Source: Candidatus Zixiibacteriota bacterium
GTDB taxonomy: Bacteria; Zixibacteria; MSB-5A5; CAIYYT01
DNA length: 32,423 bases
Direction of reading: 5' to 3'
NCBI GenBank assembly: GCA_020853795.1
Contig: JADYYF010000077.1
Coordinates: 1 to 32,423 of the forward strand
Shown: in pieces, positions 23,142 to 31,596 of the stretch
Position numbering within the stretch: position 1 is the first letter of the stretch
Layout of the letters: each line of letters begins with the position of its first letter
Position numbers and translations under genes: made by a program
The notes under the pieces: model-generated
Told to the model about the DNA's origin: nothing
The model's input: only the letters and a program-made list of their open reading frames with translations
The model's database searches: none

Positions 23142-25094
23142 TCAGTCCGCCGCACCAATGGCCAGCACGCACTGATCGGAGCCCGCTTGCGCGATCTTCT
23201 CGTAGGTCTCGCGCAGGGCGGCGTACTCGGAGGGGGCGAACAGGCTTTTTTCAACGATCAGTTGCGTCATGATCCGCGCCTGATTACCGGCCTGAAGAAC
23301 CATACGGGAGTAGCCTAAACCCCGCACAGTGGCGGTCAAGTTTTGCGGCACGGACTTGAGTGTGAGTGAATCGCCGGGGACAATCTCGACGGATTCGGTA
23401 ACAGTAAACGGGTAAGCGAAGTCCACCGGGAAGAAGCGATACTTCTTCTTGAAGGGGTTGGACTTGAGGGCGAACAAGAGCGGTGCGGTGACGAGGTTGT
23501 TGTCAACCAGATCGCTGTGATTCGTGAGGCGGAAGACCATGTCGATGCCGACGCTGTCGGCGCCGGGAATTTCGAGAAAGGAGTAATCGAGGAGTTCGAA
23601 CGAGGGCTGATCGTCTTCAAGCAGAGTTTCCTTGACGTCGTCGGCCTCGGGTTGGGCAACCAGCAGTTTCTTGTAGGCGCTGAGCAGATGGCCGACGATA
23701 GTGACATGCGTGGAGCAAATGGCGCTGCCGTCGGCCACGAGTGACATTCTGGTTGAGCTGTGGAATCCGCTGGTGCGGCTGGGAGGCTTAATGGGAACCG
23801 GCTGCGATTTCTTGCCGGCCAGAACCAAGCCGCCGCTGACGAGAGATTCGGGCGGCAGGTACGGAAATGGCACCCAGCGCTCGCTGCAATCGAGGACGTT
23901 GGACTGCGCGCCGACGGTCACGAGGCAGATCAGGTGGTTGAACTGATTGAGGTCGTGCACGTCGCTGTTGAAGAGTGCGTACGAGCGAGTACCGATCAGC
24001 ACCGGGTTGGCGATGATGCCGGCATCGCGCAGCATTTGGATCAAGAGCAGGTTCTTGCCAGTGGCGGAACCACGACGGTCGGCCAGAGTCTTTTCGATAG
24101 CCTGGGGCGAGAGCACATATTCGTCTTCGATATCGACAGTCAAGATTTCGAGGCGGACAAAGTCGTACAGCGCCTTGATCTTTGCGACCGGATCGGTGAG
24201 GGTATCGGTCAGCGCCAGCGCCTGCTCTTTGACGCCTTTGTCATGATTGATGGCCGACTCCAAATACTGCTTCTCGACAAGCTCCGCCAGACTGGGCCAG
24301 TCCTCGATGAAAGTGATATTGTTGAATTCATCTTTGAAGCTGACGAGCTGGAAGAACAAGGCGGCACGGTAGCTGTTGACGGCCGCCATGTAGGGTTCCG
24401 ATTCGACCGGGAAGATGTTGGTCAGCCGCCAGGTGAACTTGATCGGCATTTCGCCGCGGTTGTCAAGTTCCTCGCGCACCGGTTCGCGCAGTTCGATCGG
24501 TACGTTATGCGTCACCGCCGTGTAGTTGAGACCGCGGTGAATCAGGGCGGCGAATTCCGACTCATAGGCAAACAGCCGTCCCTGGAAGTACCAGGGTTCA
24601 AGAAAGCCGAAGTCACTGCTGACGACGCTGTACTTGTACTCGACGATACAGCCGTCCTCCACGGCGGGGAAGGTAAAGGTGAAGTACTCGAGGCGCTTGC
24701 CGACTTTCTTGGTGAACGTATCCTTCTTGTCGAGTTTGATCTTGCGGCCGTCAGGAAGGTAAGTCACGGCCTCAAAGCCGCGAAAACTCTCATGCCGATA
24801 GAGCGGTATTTCGATGGCAATGGCTTCGGCGGCGCCGGCCTTGTTGAGGACACGGGCGCGGACGTGACGTCGGAAAGTCGTGACGTTGCCTTCGTAAGGT
24901 TGTTCAACCTCAAGCGATCCGACATCGAAGATGACGACGGCAGCGGCCTCGGGAAAGCTGGCCGGGGCGCCAATCGCCCAGTCGGCCGCGGTCATCTTGC
25001 CCCACTGATGTTTGTCTTCAGCCGATGTCGTTGCCAACGCAGCCAAAGCGAGAGAGGCCGCGACGCCGATGGACAGGCGCAAGTTGTTCAACAT
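23142..25094 (-). CDS. DUF3857 and transglutaminase-like protein lacking the catalytic Cys
   Basis: A 650-residue exported protein with a signal peptide (MLNNLRLSIGVAASLALAALATTSA). The DUF3857 domain (about 50-260) contains YLPDGRKIKLDKKD and VEDGCIVEYKYSV. The transglutaminase-like core keeps His387 (FNHLICLV) and Asp402 (VLDCSERW), but the nucleophile position reads Ala344 (RRGSATGKNLLL), so it should be inactive as a Cys enzyme. C-terminal beta domains complete the usual family architecture. The ATG follows GAGGGAT. It is the first gene of a pair with the triad-bearing paralogue downstream, suggesting a division of binding and catalysis. A promoter-like element lies about 105 nt upstream. 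Confidence 0.9.
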   Translation of the reverse strand: MLNNLRLSIGVAASLALAALATTSAEDKHQWGKMTAADWAIGAPASFPEAAAVVIFDVGSLEVEQPYEGNVTTFRRHVRARVLNKAGAAEAIAIEIPLYRHESFRGFEAVTYLPDGRKIKLDKKDTFTKKVGKRLEYFTFTFPAVEDGCIVEYKYSVVSSDFGFLEPWYFQGRLFAYESEFAALIHRGLNYTAVTHNVPIELREPVREELDNRGEMPIKFTWRLTNIFPVESEPYMAAVNSYRAALFFQLVSFKDEFNNITFIEDWPSLAELVEKQYLESAINHDKGVKEQALALTDTLTDPVAKIKALYDFVRLEILTVDIEDEYVLSPQAIEKTLADRRGSATGKNLLLIQMLRDAGIIANPVLIGTRSYALFNSDVHDLNQFNHLICLVTVGAQSNVLDCSERWVPFPYLPPESLVSGGLVLAGKKSQPVPIKPPSRTSGFHSSTRMSLVADGSAICSTHVTIVGHLLSAYKKLLVAQPEADDVKETLLEDDQPSFELLDYSFLEIPGADSVGIDMVFRLTNHSDLVDNNLVTAPLLFALKSNPFKKKYRFFPVDFAYPFTVTESVEIVPGDSLTLKSVPQNLTATVRGLGYSRMVLQAGNQARIMTQLIVEKSLFAPSEYAALRETYEKIAQAGSDQCVLAIGAAD

Positions 25095-25197
25095 AATCCC
25101 TCTTTTGGCAAGCGCGACTGAAACGTCCTGCAGTCATAATGCCTGACGACAAGAAACGCCGCGCGCCTCCAGTTAATGGTTGCAGCAGTTCTCGAGG

Positions 25198-25226
25198 AAC
25201 ATGGTTAACAAAGTCGTGATTGTCAA
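25198..25226 (-). promoter_or_regulatory. Promoter-like element, copy 1, upstream of the DUF3857 pair
   Basis: On the minus strand TTGACA (25226-25221), 17 nt, CATGTT (25203-25198). About 22 of 30 positions, including the internal ACGAC and ACCAT, match a second element at 25551-25579. Confidence 0.4.
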
Positions 25227-25271
25227 TCACAGTGGATCCGCCCGGGGACTGAGTTGTTGGTGCGACGAGTT

Positions 25272-25454
25272 TCATTCCGAGGTCATTCCAAAGGAGCCGG
25301 AGGTTTTGGCTTTCTGCGCGACCGTTGTACGAAAAGAGACGAAGTTGTCAAACTGCTTCGTATCGAGGATGCTCTGCGGGCGCGCCAGATTACAGGTGAT
25401 GATGAGCTGGCTGGCGACGAGTAGACTTGTGGGCCAGTCGGGAGTCTTCGGCAT
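25272..25454 (-). CDS. Small hypothetical protein
   Basis: A 60-residue frame starting MPKTPDWPTSLLVASQLIIT. The main support is translational: TAAGGAGG lies six bases before the ATG, the best ribosome site in this area, and a promoter-like element sits about 100 nt upstream. A hydrophobic stretch (residues about 10-24) could be a signal or membrane segment. The second half is Ser/Thr/Lys-rich and I recognise no family. It precedes the DUF3857 pair on the same strand. It may be a real small exported protein or a decayed one. Confidence 0.4.
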   Translation of the reverse strand: MPKTPDWPTSLLVASQLIITCNLARPQSILDTKQFDNFVSFRTTVAQKAKTSGSFGMTSE

Positions 25455-25459
25455 GTGCG

Positions 25460-25697
25460 GCCTCCTTAGCGGATCAAGGGACGCCGGACGCCTTCGGTCA
25501 GTTGACATCAGCGAAAGCGACCGTTGCCTCCAATTTGGTCACCAGGAATGAGGATGGTCAAAAAGGTCGTTGTTGTCAAGAAGATTTGAACACTCCGCTA
25601 TCGCCGGTGTCTGCGAGGCTTCGTGATGATCGGCGCAAGAGTTGTGGTGTGAAGAGCAGCCATTACCGGCACGAGGAGAAGCAGGGAAACAACACGA
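25460..25697. other. Intergenic stretch between small ORF and LRR lipoprotein terminator
   Basis: No gene is supported in this stretch. Apart from the promoter-like element at 25551-25579, I see no repeats or strong hairpins. Confidence 0.5.
25551..25579 (-). promoter_or_regulatory. Promoter-like element, copy 2, upstream of the small ORF
   Basis: TTGACA (25579-25574), 17 nt, CATCCT (25556-25551) on the minus strand, sharing the ACGAC and ACCAT blocks at the same spacing with the copy at 25198-25226. Confidence 0.4.
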
Positions 25698-25726
25698 GCG
25701 CCGCCGGCAGAGGGCTGCGGCGGCGC
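25685..25726 (-). terminator. Terminator of the LRR lipoprotein gene
   Basis: On the minus strand GCGCCGCCG pairs with CGGCGGCGC, plus a CAG/CTG inner stem with one bulged base and a CCCT loop (25726-25698). TCGTGTTGTTTC follows. It lies about 32 nt after the stop codon. Confidence 0.75.
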
Positions 25727-25758
25727 ATTCGAAGGCCAGTGTTAGTCGCTCAGACGGC

Positions 25759-26736
25759 TCAGCGGATGACTTCCACCCCACGCGCTTGCAGTGCGGGGAT
25801 TTGCACGTCGATGGCGTTGTCGGAGAGCGGGCAGCCACTGACGTAGAGGGTGTCGGTGGCGCTGAAGTCGGGGTTGGCCAGGAGCGGCCCGAGGTCGGTG
25901 ACCGGACAATTGTTGAGCCAGAGGATGTGAAGACGGTCAGTGGTGATCAAGGGAGTCAGATCGCTGATTGGGTTGTTTTGCAGACTTAGCCCGGTGATAT
26001 GATGCAGATTGGTCAGCGGCGCGATGCTGGCGATGTCATTGTTGCCGGCCTGGAGATAGAGAATGCCGTAGAGTTCCGCGAGCGGCGAGAGGTCGACGAT
26101 CTCGTTGCCGTTGATGAAGGCGGCGTAGAGTGCCGTGCAATATTCCAGGCCGCTGAGTGATTCAATACCGCGCCAGTTGGCATCGAGGAAAGTGAAACTC
26201 AGCAAGTCCGAGCGATGAATATCGCCAATAGAAAGTTGGATGGCGGTGCGGACGACGTGTTCCAGGGCCGTATCAGGAAAATCGACGACGACATCCGTGA
26301 AGCAGGTAGCGGGGCCGGCGCATGAGAAGTACGCGCAGTTGTTGCCCTCATCACACGGCATGAGCGCAAAGTAATAAGTGGAGTCCTTGTCGAGACCGAC
26401 CACTTCAAAGAGCTCGGCGGAGCCGGCAACTTTGGGTTTCGGCACATTCAGAACCGGGATCGCTTCGTCCCACAGGTCAACGGTAATCCATTCGTCGAAG
26501 ACACGCAGATCGTATTTGGCGGCGGTGCCGGAATTGGAGTCATCGCCGGTGGCGGTCCAGGCGAGCATTACCGAGCTGTCGGATACGCCGGCGATGCGGA
26601 AATCGAGGATGTTGTACGGGGTGTTGCCGTCATCACCATCGTCATCGTCATCCGTGCCTCCACCCGAGCAGGACCAGAGGGCCAGAGCGGCGAGAACCAG
26701 AACTGTAATGCTGTAAAGCCACGAGCGCAGAGACAT
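25759..26736 (-). CDS. Lipoprotein with fibronectin-III-like domain and leucine-rich repeats
   Basis: A 325-residue lipoprotein: signal peptide with lipobox ALWSC (Cys23), then an Asp-rich linker (GGGTDDDDDGDDG). Residues about 40-145 resemble a fibronectin type III domain (DSSVMLAWTATGDD, KDSTYYFALMPCDEGNNC). The rest consists of internalin-type leucine-rich repeats (LSPLAELYGILYLQAGNNDI, LTNLHHITGLSLQNNPISDL, LTPLITTDRLHILWLNNCPV), a protein-binding surface. The ATG follows GGGGAGGT, and an AT-rich -10-like TATATT lies at 26778-26773. It is probably a surface binding protein. No enzymatic motif and no type IX sorting domain are seen. Confidence 0.88.
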   Translation of the reverse strand: MSLRSWLYSITVLVLAALALWSCSGGGTDDDDDGDDGNTPYNILDFRIAGVSDSSVMLAWTATGDDSNSGTAAKYDLRVFDEWITVDLWDEAIPVLNVPKPKVAGSAELFEVVGLDKDSTYYFALMPCDEGNNCAYFSCAGPATCFTDVVVDFPDTALEHVVRTAIQLSIGDIHRSDLLSFTFLDANWRGIESLSGLEYCTALYAAFINGNEIVDLSPLAELYGILYLQAGNNDIASIAPLTNLHHITGLSLQNNPISDLTPLITTDRLHILWLNNCPVTDLGPLLANPDFSATDTLYVSGCPLSDNAIDVQIPALQARGVEVIR

Positions 26737-26844
26737 ATTGTACCTCCCCTAAGAATGAGTGGGTTCATCGAGAATATACTCCGCGTTTGCGGGTCGCGCC
26801 AGTAGTTTCACGGCGGCCGCAGAAAAAGGAGGCGGGCGCCGAGG

Positions 26845-27084
26845 TTAGCGCAGCAGATACTTGGCGAGTGCCAGTGCGAAATGGGCCGCGAGACAGAACC
26901 CTCCCGCCAGTGCAAATCTGAAGCCGCACGGACCGTAAAGGGCGCGCAGCCGGGATGTCTTGACGGCGCCAAACGGAGGAGCTTGTTCGCCCTTGTCGGT
27001 CCGGTATTTGAGGGACGCAAACAAGCAGAGGAAGGCGCCGACCAAAGTCAGAAACTGGAGAGTTGTGATGACGTCGCGAAACAT
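26845..27084 (-). CDS. Small membrane protein, two transmembrane segments
   Basis: A 79-residue protein starting MFRDVITTLQFLTLVGAFLC. Two hydrophobic segments (about 7-24 and 56-75) flank a basic, polar loop (LKYRTDKGEQAPP). AAAGGG lies six bases before the ATG; the open frame extends upstream to 27168, but that extension has no ribosome site. I recognise no family. Its orientation and position suggest cotranscription with the small ORF just upstream. Confidence 0.55.
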   Translation of the reverse strand: MFRDVITTLQFLTLVGAFLCLFASLKYRTDKGEQAPPFGAVKTSRLRALYGPCGFRFALAGGFCLAAHFALALAKYLLR

Positions 27085-27124
27085 ACTAAACCCTTTCTCT
27101 CGATGTTGAGTTCGCAAAGCAGCG

Positions 27125-27238
27125 TCAGGAGGCGCGGTCGGAGTCGTCGCGGCGTCCCATCCGGCCAAAGACGAATCCGAAGAAGAACCCGAGCCCCAGG
27201 ATGAAGACGACGACGATCAAGCGAATCACGGCGATCAA
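27125..27238 (-). CDS. Possible small single-pass membrane protein
   Basis: The frame encodes LIAVIRLIVVVFILGLGFFF followed by a Gly/Phe and basic-acidic tail (GRMGRRDDSDRAS). The hydrophobic helix is convincing, but no start has a good ribosome site: TTG 27238, GTG 27229 or ATG 27319 are possible. It ends 40 nt before the small membrane gene at 27084. Function unknown. Confidence 0.3.
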   Translation of the reverse strand: MIAVIRLIVVVFILGLGFFFGFVFGRMGRRDDSDRAS

Positions 27239-27489
27239 ATTGCGAGTGTGCGAGGAGGAGCACAAGCAGAATCGTCGACGGATTGAATGATCGACCGCCG
27301 GCGGCGAAGTGACATACAAAGTGCAGGCCGCTGCAGACCAGCAGAGGGGAAATCGCTCTGCCAGAATCAGTGCATCGAGAGCGCAGAAATGGGGAACCTG
27401 GGTAAGTTGAAGCGGTTAAAATATTTGACACAATTGCTATCGTGATTATCAATCGACATGGTCTTCGGCAGGAAAATTGCACGAGGACG

Positions 27490-27518
27490 TTGACAAAGCG
27501 GCGGGTTTTTTGTTTATT
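27490..27518 (+). promoter_or_regulatory. Predicted distal promoter of the porU-like gene
   Basis: TTGACA at 27490-27495, 17 nt including a T-run, then TTTATT at 27513-27518. Confidence 0.45.
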
Positions 27519-27644
27519 CTTTGCAGGCGTTTCAGTTAGCGAAAGGAAACTGCGAGGTTTTATCGACCGATAGGTAATGAAGCGATTCCCGAATAACGGG
27601 AGTCAGATCATCACGAACCGGCATGGTTGCCAGCAATTTTTCGA

Positions 27645-27672
27645 TTGCATTGCGGCGGCGGGCCGGTATACT
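27645..27672 (+). promoter_or_regulatory. Predicted proximal promoter of the porU-like gene
   Basis: TTGCAT at 27645-27650, 16 nt, TATACT at 27667-27672. The start would fall near 27679, about 23 nt before the ATG. The -35 box matches those proposed for rmuC and tRNA-His. Confidence 0.5.
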
Positions 27673-27701
27673 CGAAAGTTCGAGATAGGTCGATTTAGCC
27701 G

Positions 27702-30700
27702 ATGACATTTTCCTGTCGTTTCACCGCTCTGATTTTCTGCGCACTTCTTTCCCTCTACAGTAGCAGCGAAGCAAAGGAGGCCAAAGTTGCGGTCTTCCGC
27801 AGCAGCGCTCAAGGCCTAAGTCTGCGCTTGACCGCCGACGGGCAGGTAGATGCGACCGCTACGGGAGTGAGTCAGGCCACGGCGGCGGAGAGGACCTGGA
27901 TCGAGGCCGCTGACGGCAGCGCGCAGGAGGCCTATGTCATCTGCTTCTACTCCCCGAATCGAAATCTCGCAAGCTTGGTCTCAGCGAAACTCACCGTTGG
28001 CGACAAAGCGTTACGCTCGGTAGGGAATTCGGTTGTCGAGAATGTGGCGGAGGTGTCCGTCGTTGCGCCAGTACTGATCCGCGGACGCTGGGTCGGCAAG
28101 GTTGTGGTTCCGGTCGAAGCGCAGCGCGGCGGCACGTACTACGAGGTGACGGCGGCGGAGATCGAGTTGGTGTTCAGCGGCGAGCCAGAACTGCGTGAGG
28201 AGAGATCGGCAGGCCCGCTGGACCGGTTGTTGGATGAGTTAGCCGTGAACGCCGAACAGGCGGCGGCATGGACGCAGCCGCTGCGAAAGAGCGTCGGCGC
28301 GGCAGTGTATAATCCGTTCGCGCTGAGCGGATCGTGGGTGCGAATCGCCGTAACCGAGAGCGGCTTGTACAAGATCACGCGCAGTGATCTGACGAACGCA
28401 GGAGTGAGTATGAGCGGGGTCGACCCGCGGACACTGCGGTTGTTTCATGCCGGCGGCAAGCCGCTGCCGGTGCCGAATGCAACGCCGCGCGATTCACTCA
28501 CGGAGGTTGCGATCGTGGTGGCAGGCGAAGCGGACGGCAACTTTGGGAATGACGACTACGTGATGTTTTACGGCAACGGCGGCGATTTCTGGGAGTCGCA
28601 GGCGGGGCCGGCGTATGTGCAGCATCCGTACAGCGATCGCAATGTGTATTACCTGGCGATTGGAGGCACTTTCCCCGAACCGGCAAGACGCATGGGAACG
28701 GTGTCCGGGGATCGCAATGATGTAATCGACACGGTAAGCCGGACGATCGACTACCTGCATTTCGAAGAAGAGGCGCAGTTTTCGCAGTCGGGGGATGATG
28801 TTTTTGATTACTACAACTGGTATTGGGGGCTGGCGGGCGATCTGACGCTTTTTGTCAACTTGCCGCAACCGGCGCCGCAGTCGGTGAATCGATTCAGGAT
28901 TAAGACGACGCGACAGACGTTCAACTTGAAGCTGAATAATTTTGACATCCCGCGTGATTCGAGTGTCGGGTTGGTGCACTTCTACACGAGCAACCGGCTC
29001 ACGAATGGGCTGAATCAATTCAGTATCGATTACGCCTTCAACGACGGCTACACGGACTACCTGGAAGTCGAGTTAGAGCGTGACTTGAACCTGCCGGCGT
29101 CGGGGCAACTGCTGTTCTTCGGCCGGCGCGACGGGAACGCGCATGCGTACCGGATTGCGGGAAGTTTCCAGACACCGATCGTGGTTGATGTCGCGGATGC
29201 CCAGGCGCCGGTTGTGATAGTGCCGGTGCAGGTAGACGGCAGCCACTTGTTTATCGATCACGGCGCGAGCATGGAAGTACAGCCGGTATTGGCGGTCAGC
29301 AACCTGGCGGCGCTGAAGACGCCGTTTGCGGTCGTGGCGACGCAGGTTGACGATCTTCGGGCAGAGAGCAACCAGGCGGATTATATCATCATCACGCACG
29401 ACAATTTCTATGCGAATGCCGTCAATTACGCGGCTTACCGGCAACTGCGCGACGGTTTGCGGACGCGCGTGGTGCGGATTTCTGATGTCTACGCGCAGTT
29501 CGCGGGCGGCCGGGTTGATCCGGTAGCGATTCGGGATTTTCTGCGCTACACGCACGAGCATTGGAGCGGTGCGCGGCCATCATACTGTCTGTTAGCGGGG
29601 GATGGCGTGTATGATTTCCGCAACAATCTTGGCACCGGCGGCGTGAACTACGTCCCGCCGTATATCGTGGCCGGCGACGAGACGGTCTCGGATGAGAATT
29701 TTGTCTACCTGGACTCACTGTATGATCTGGATGCCGACGATTCGTATCCGAGCGATCGCGGGGTGGACATGGTGATCGCGCGCTGGGCGGTCAAGACGGC
29801 GGCGGAATTTGAGACGGTGGCGGCGAAGATCAAGGCATATGACGAGGCTGCCGATGCCGGCAACTGGCGGAACATTATCACGTTGATTGCCGACGACGAG
29901 AAGCACCCGCAGTCGACTCTGCCGGAAGTGTTTCACACGCAGGATACCGAGGTGCTGGCGGGGACGATCATTCCGCCGGGATTCGTTTTGGACAAGATAT
30001 ACGGGATTGCCTACCCACTCGGTGCGGCTTCGGAGAAACCGGAGATGCGGGAGGCGATCATCCGCGCGATCAATGCCGGTCGGCTGATTGTCAATTACAC
30101 CGGCCATGGGAATCCCAATCTCTGGGCCGATGAGCGAATCTTCCGGCGGGTGCAGGACATTCCGCGGCTGAACAATGCCGCACGGTTGCCGCTGATTTTC
30201 AACGCCTCCTGTTCGATCGGATTCTTTGACAATCCGCAGTCGGAGGGGATGGCCGAGGATTTACTGCGGTATGCCAACGGCGGTGCGGTCGGGACGATTT
30301 CGGCGACGCGGCTGGTGTATTCGCGGCCGAATTTCGAATTCAACAAGGCCGGGATGACGCAGCTTCTGAGCGGCAAGAACTACACGATCGCCGAGGCGGT
30401 CTATGTGACCAAGCTGCTGCGGCAGGGAGTGGCCGGAGTGGGCGACAACGACCGGAAGTATATTTACATGGGCGATCCGCTGTCGCGGCTGGCGCTGGCG
30501 CCGAACCAAATCGATTTCGTTACGTTCGCCCCGGATTCGCTGGTAGCGCTGACGGTGACCGATCTGGCGGGCGAAATCGAGGACCAGGACGGCATCAAGC
30601 AGAGCGATTTCGACGGCGAGGCGACGATCAGCGTGTTTGACAACCAGCGGACGCGGACATTTGTGATTCCGCCGTTTACGGTATCGTACGCGGAGTACGG

Positions 30701-31562
30701 CCCGGAGATCTATCGCGGGCGCGTGGCGGTGCGGGACGGCGACTTCAATCTCAAGTTTGTCGTGCCGAAGGATATCAGTTACGGCGGTCGGGAAGCGCGG
30801 ATCAGCGGCTATGCGGCCTCGGCCACCAGCGGCGCCGCCGGGGTGATTTATCCGATTGCGATCGGCAGTATCAACAAGGAGACCGTCGACTCGACCGGTC
30901 CGACGGTGAGCGTGTATTTCGCCGGCAATCCGCAATTGTCGAACGGGGCGACCCTCAAGCAGAACTCGGAAGTGACCGTGGAGTTGTACGATTCGCTGGG
31001 GATCAATCTGACCGGCGAGATCGGGCATGGAATCGAACTGACGATCGACGAACGACCGGAATTCGCATTCGCTGTGACCGACAGCTTCACCTACGATCCC
31101 GACAGTCACCAGCGCGGCCGGGCGACGATGGTGCTGCCGGTTTTGGCGGACGGGCCGCACCAATTGCAGGTCAAGGCGTGGGACTCGGCGAATAACTCGA
31201 GCCTGGCGACGGTTGATTTTAACGTTAATGCCGCCGCCGGCATCGAGATAACCGATCTTTTGTGCTATCCGAATCCCGTGGCCGAGGCGTGCGAATTCAG
31301 CTACAGCTTGTCGGCGGACGCCGACCATGTCATTTTGAAACTGTTTACCTTGTCGGGGCTGGAAATCTGGTCAAAAACGGGCTTGCCGGCGAGCCGCGGC
31401 GCGCACCAGGGAATTGCCTGGGACGGGCGGGATGCCGACGGGGACCGGCCGGCTAACGGGGTGTATCTGTTTCAGTTATCGGCTCGAGCGGCAAGTGCCG
31501 GGGCATCCGGTGACGATAATAGTAAAGCGGTTGCCACCGGCAAGCTGGTGGTCCTGAAGTAG
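27702..31562 (+). CDS. porU: PorU-like type IX secretion sortase (C25 gingipain family)
   Basis: A 1286-residue exported Cys protease-fold protein. In Porphyromonas, PorU removes C-terminal signals of type IX substrates at the cell surface and attaches A-LPS. Signal peptide at the N-terminus (MTFSCRFTALIFCALLSLYS). An N-terminal beta region precedes the C25 core: YIIITHDNFY, YCLLAGDGVYDFRNN, catalytic His802 in NYTGHGNPN and Cys837 in NASCSIGFFD, and YIYMGDPLSRLAL. The C-terminus has a FlgD-type Ig domain (CYPNPV, LFTLSGLEIW, AWDGRDADGD, NGVYLFQL) and ends KLVVLK, like a type A sorting domain. Only a weak ribosome site is seen. The next gene is PorV-like, 34 nt downstream, as expected for PorU-PorV. 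Confidence 0.9.
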   Translation: MTFSCRFTALIFCALLSLYSSSEAKEAKVAVFRSSAQGLSLRLTADGQVDATATGVSQATAAERTWIEAADGSAQEAYVICFYSPNRNLASLVSAKLTVGDKALRSVGNSVVENVAEVSVVAPVLIRGRWVGKVVVPVEAQRGGTYYEVTAAEIELVFSGEPELREERSAGPLDRLLDELAVNAEQAAAWTQPLRKSVGAAVYNPFALSGSWVRIAVTESGLYKITRSDLTNAGVSMSGVDPRTLRLFHAGGKPLPVPNATPRDSLTEVAIVVAGEADGNFGNDDYVMFYGNGGDFWESQAGPAYVQHPYSDRNVYYLAIGGTFPEPARRMGTVSGDRNDVIDTVSRTIDYLHFEEEAQFSQSGDDVFDYYNWYWGLAGDLTLFVNLPQPAPQSVNRFRIKTTRQTFNLKLNNFDIPRDSSVGLVHFYTSNRLTNGLNQFSIDYAFNDGYTDYLEVELERDLNLPASGQLLFFGRRDGNAHAYRIAGSFQTPIVVDVADAQAPVVIVPVQVDGSHLFIDHGASMEVQPVLAVSNLAALKTPFAVVATQVDDLRAESNQADYIIITHDNFYANAVNYAAYRQLRDGLRTRVVRISDVYAQFAGGRVDPVAIRDFLRYTHEHWSGARPSYCLLAGDGVYDFRNNLGTGGVNYVPPYIVAGDETVSDENFVYLDSLYDLDADDSYPSDRGVDMVIARWAVKTAAEFETVAAKIKAYDEAADAGNWRNIITLIADDEKHPQSTLPEVFHTQDTEVLAGTIIPPGFVLDKIYGIAYPLGAASEKPEMREAIIRAINAGRLIVNYTGHGNPNLWADERIFRRVQDIPRLNNAARLPLIFNASCSIGFFDNPQSEGMAEDLLRYANGGAVGTISATRLVYSRPNFEFNKAGMTQLLSGKNYTIAEAVYVTKLLRQGVAGVGDNDRKYIYMGDPLSRLALAPNQIDFVTFAPDSLVALTVTDLAGEIEDQDGIKQSDFDGEATISVFDNQRTRTFVIPPFTVSYAEYGPEIYRGRVAVRDGDFNLKFVVPKDISYGGREARISGYAASATSGAAGVIYPIAIGSINKETVDSTGPTVSVYFAGNPQLSNGATLKQNSEVTVELYDSLGINLTGEIGHGIELTIDERPEFAFAVTDSFTYDPDSHQRGRATMVLPVLADGPHQLQVKAWDSANNSSLATVDFNVNAAAGIEITDLLCYPNPVAEACEFSYSLSADADHVILKLFTLSGLEIWSKTGLPASRGAHQGIAWDGRDADGDRPANGVYLFQLSARAASAGASGDDNSKAVATGKLVVLK

Positions 31563-31596
31563 AAGAATGTTTGCTTGCGATATGAAGGAGAGTGGA

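Larger units (their letters stand above)
27320..27701. other. Intergenic leader region of the porU-like gene
   Basis: No gene is seen. Two promoter candidates on the plus strand (27490-27518 and 27645-27672) lie here. Between them are hairpins, the best being GATTCCCG-AATAA-CGGGAGTC at 27584-27604, and CTCGAA-AG-TTCGAG at 27671-27684 overlaps the second promoter. The longer transcript would carry a leader of about 175 nt. Confidence 0.5.

Noticed and set aside
23760-25121. 453-codon open frame on the plus strand opposite the DUF3857 gene
   Set aside because: The opposite strand encodes a complete DUF3857 protein with signal peptide and ribosome site; this frame has neither.
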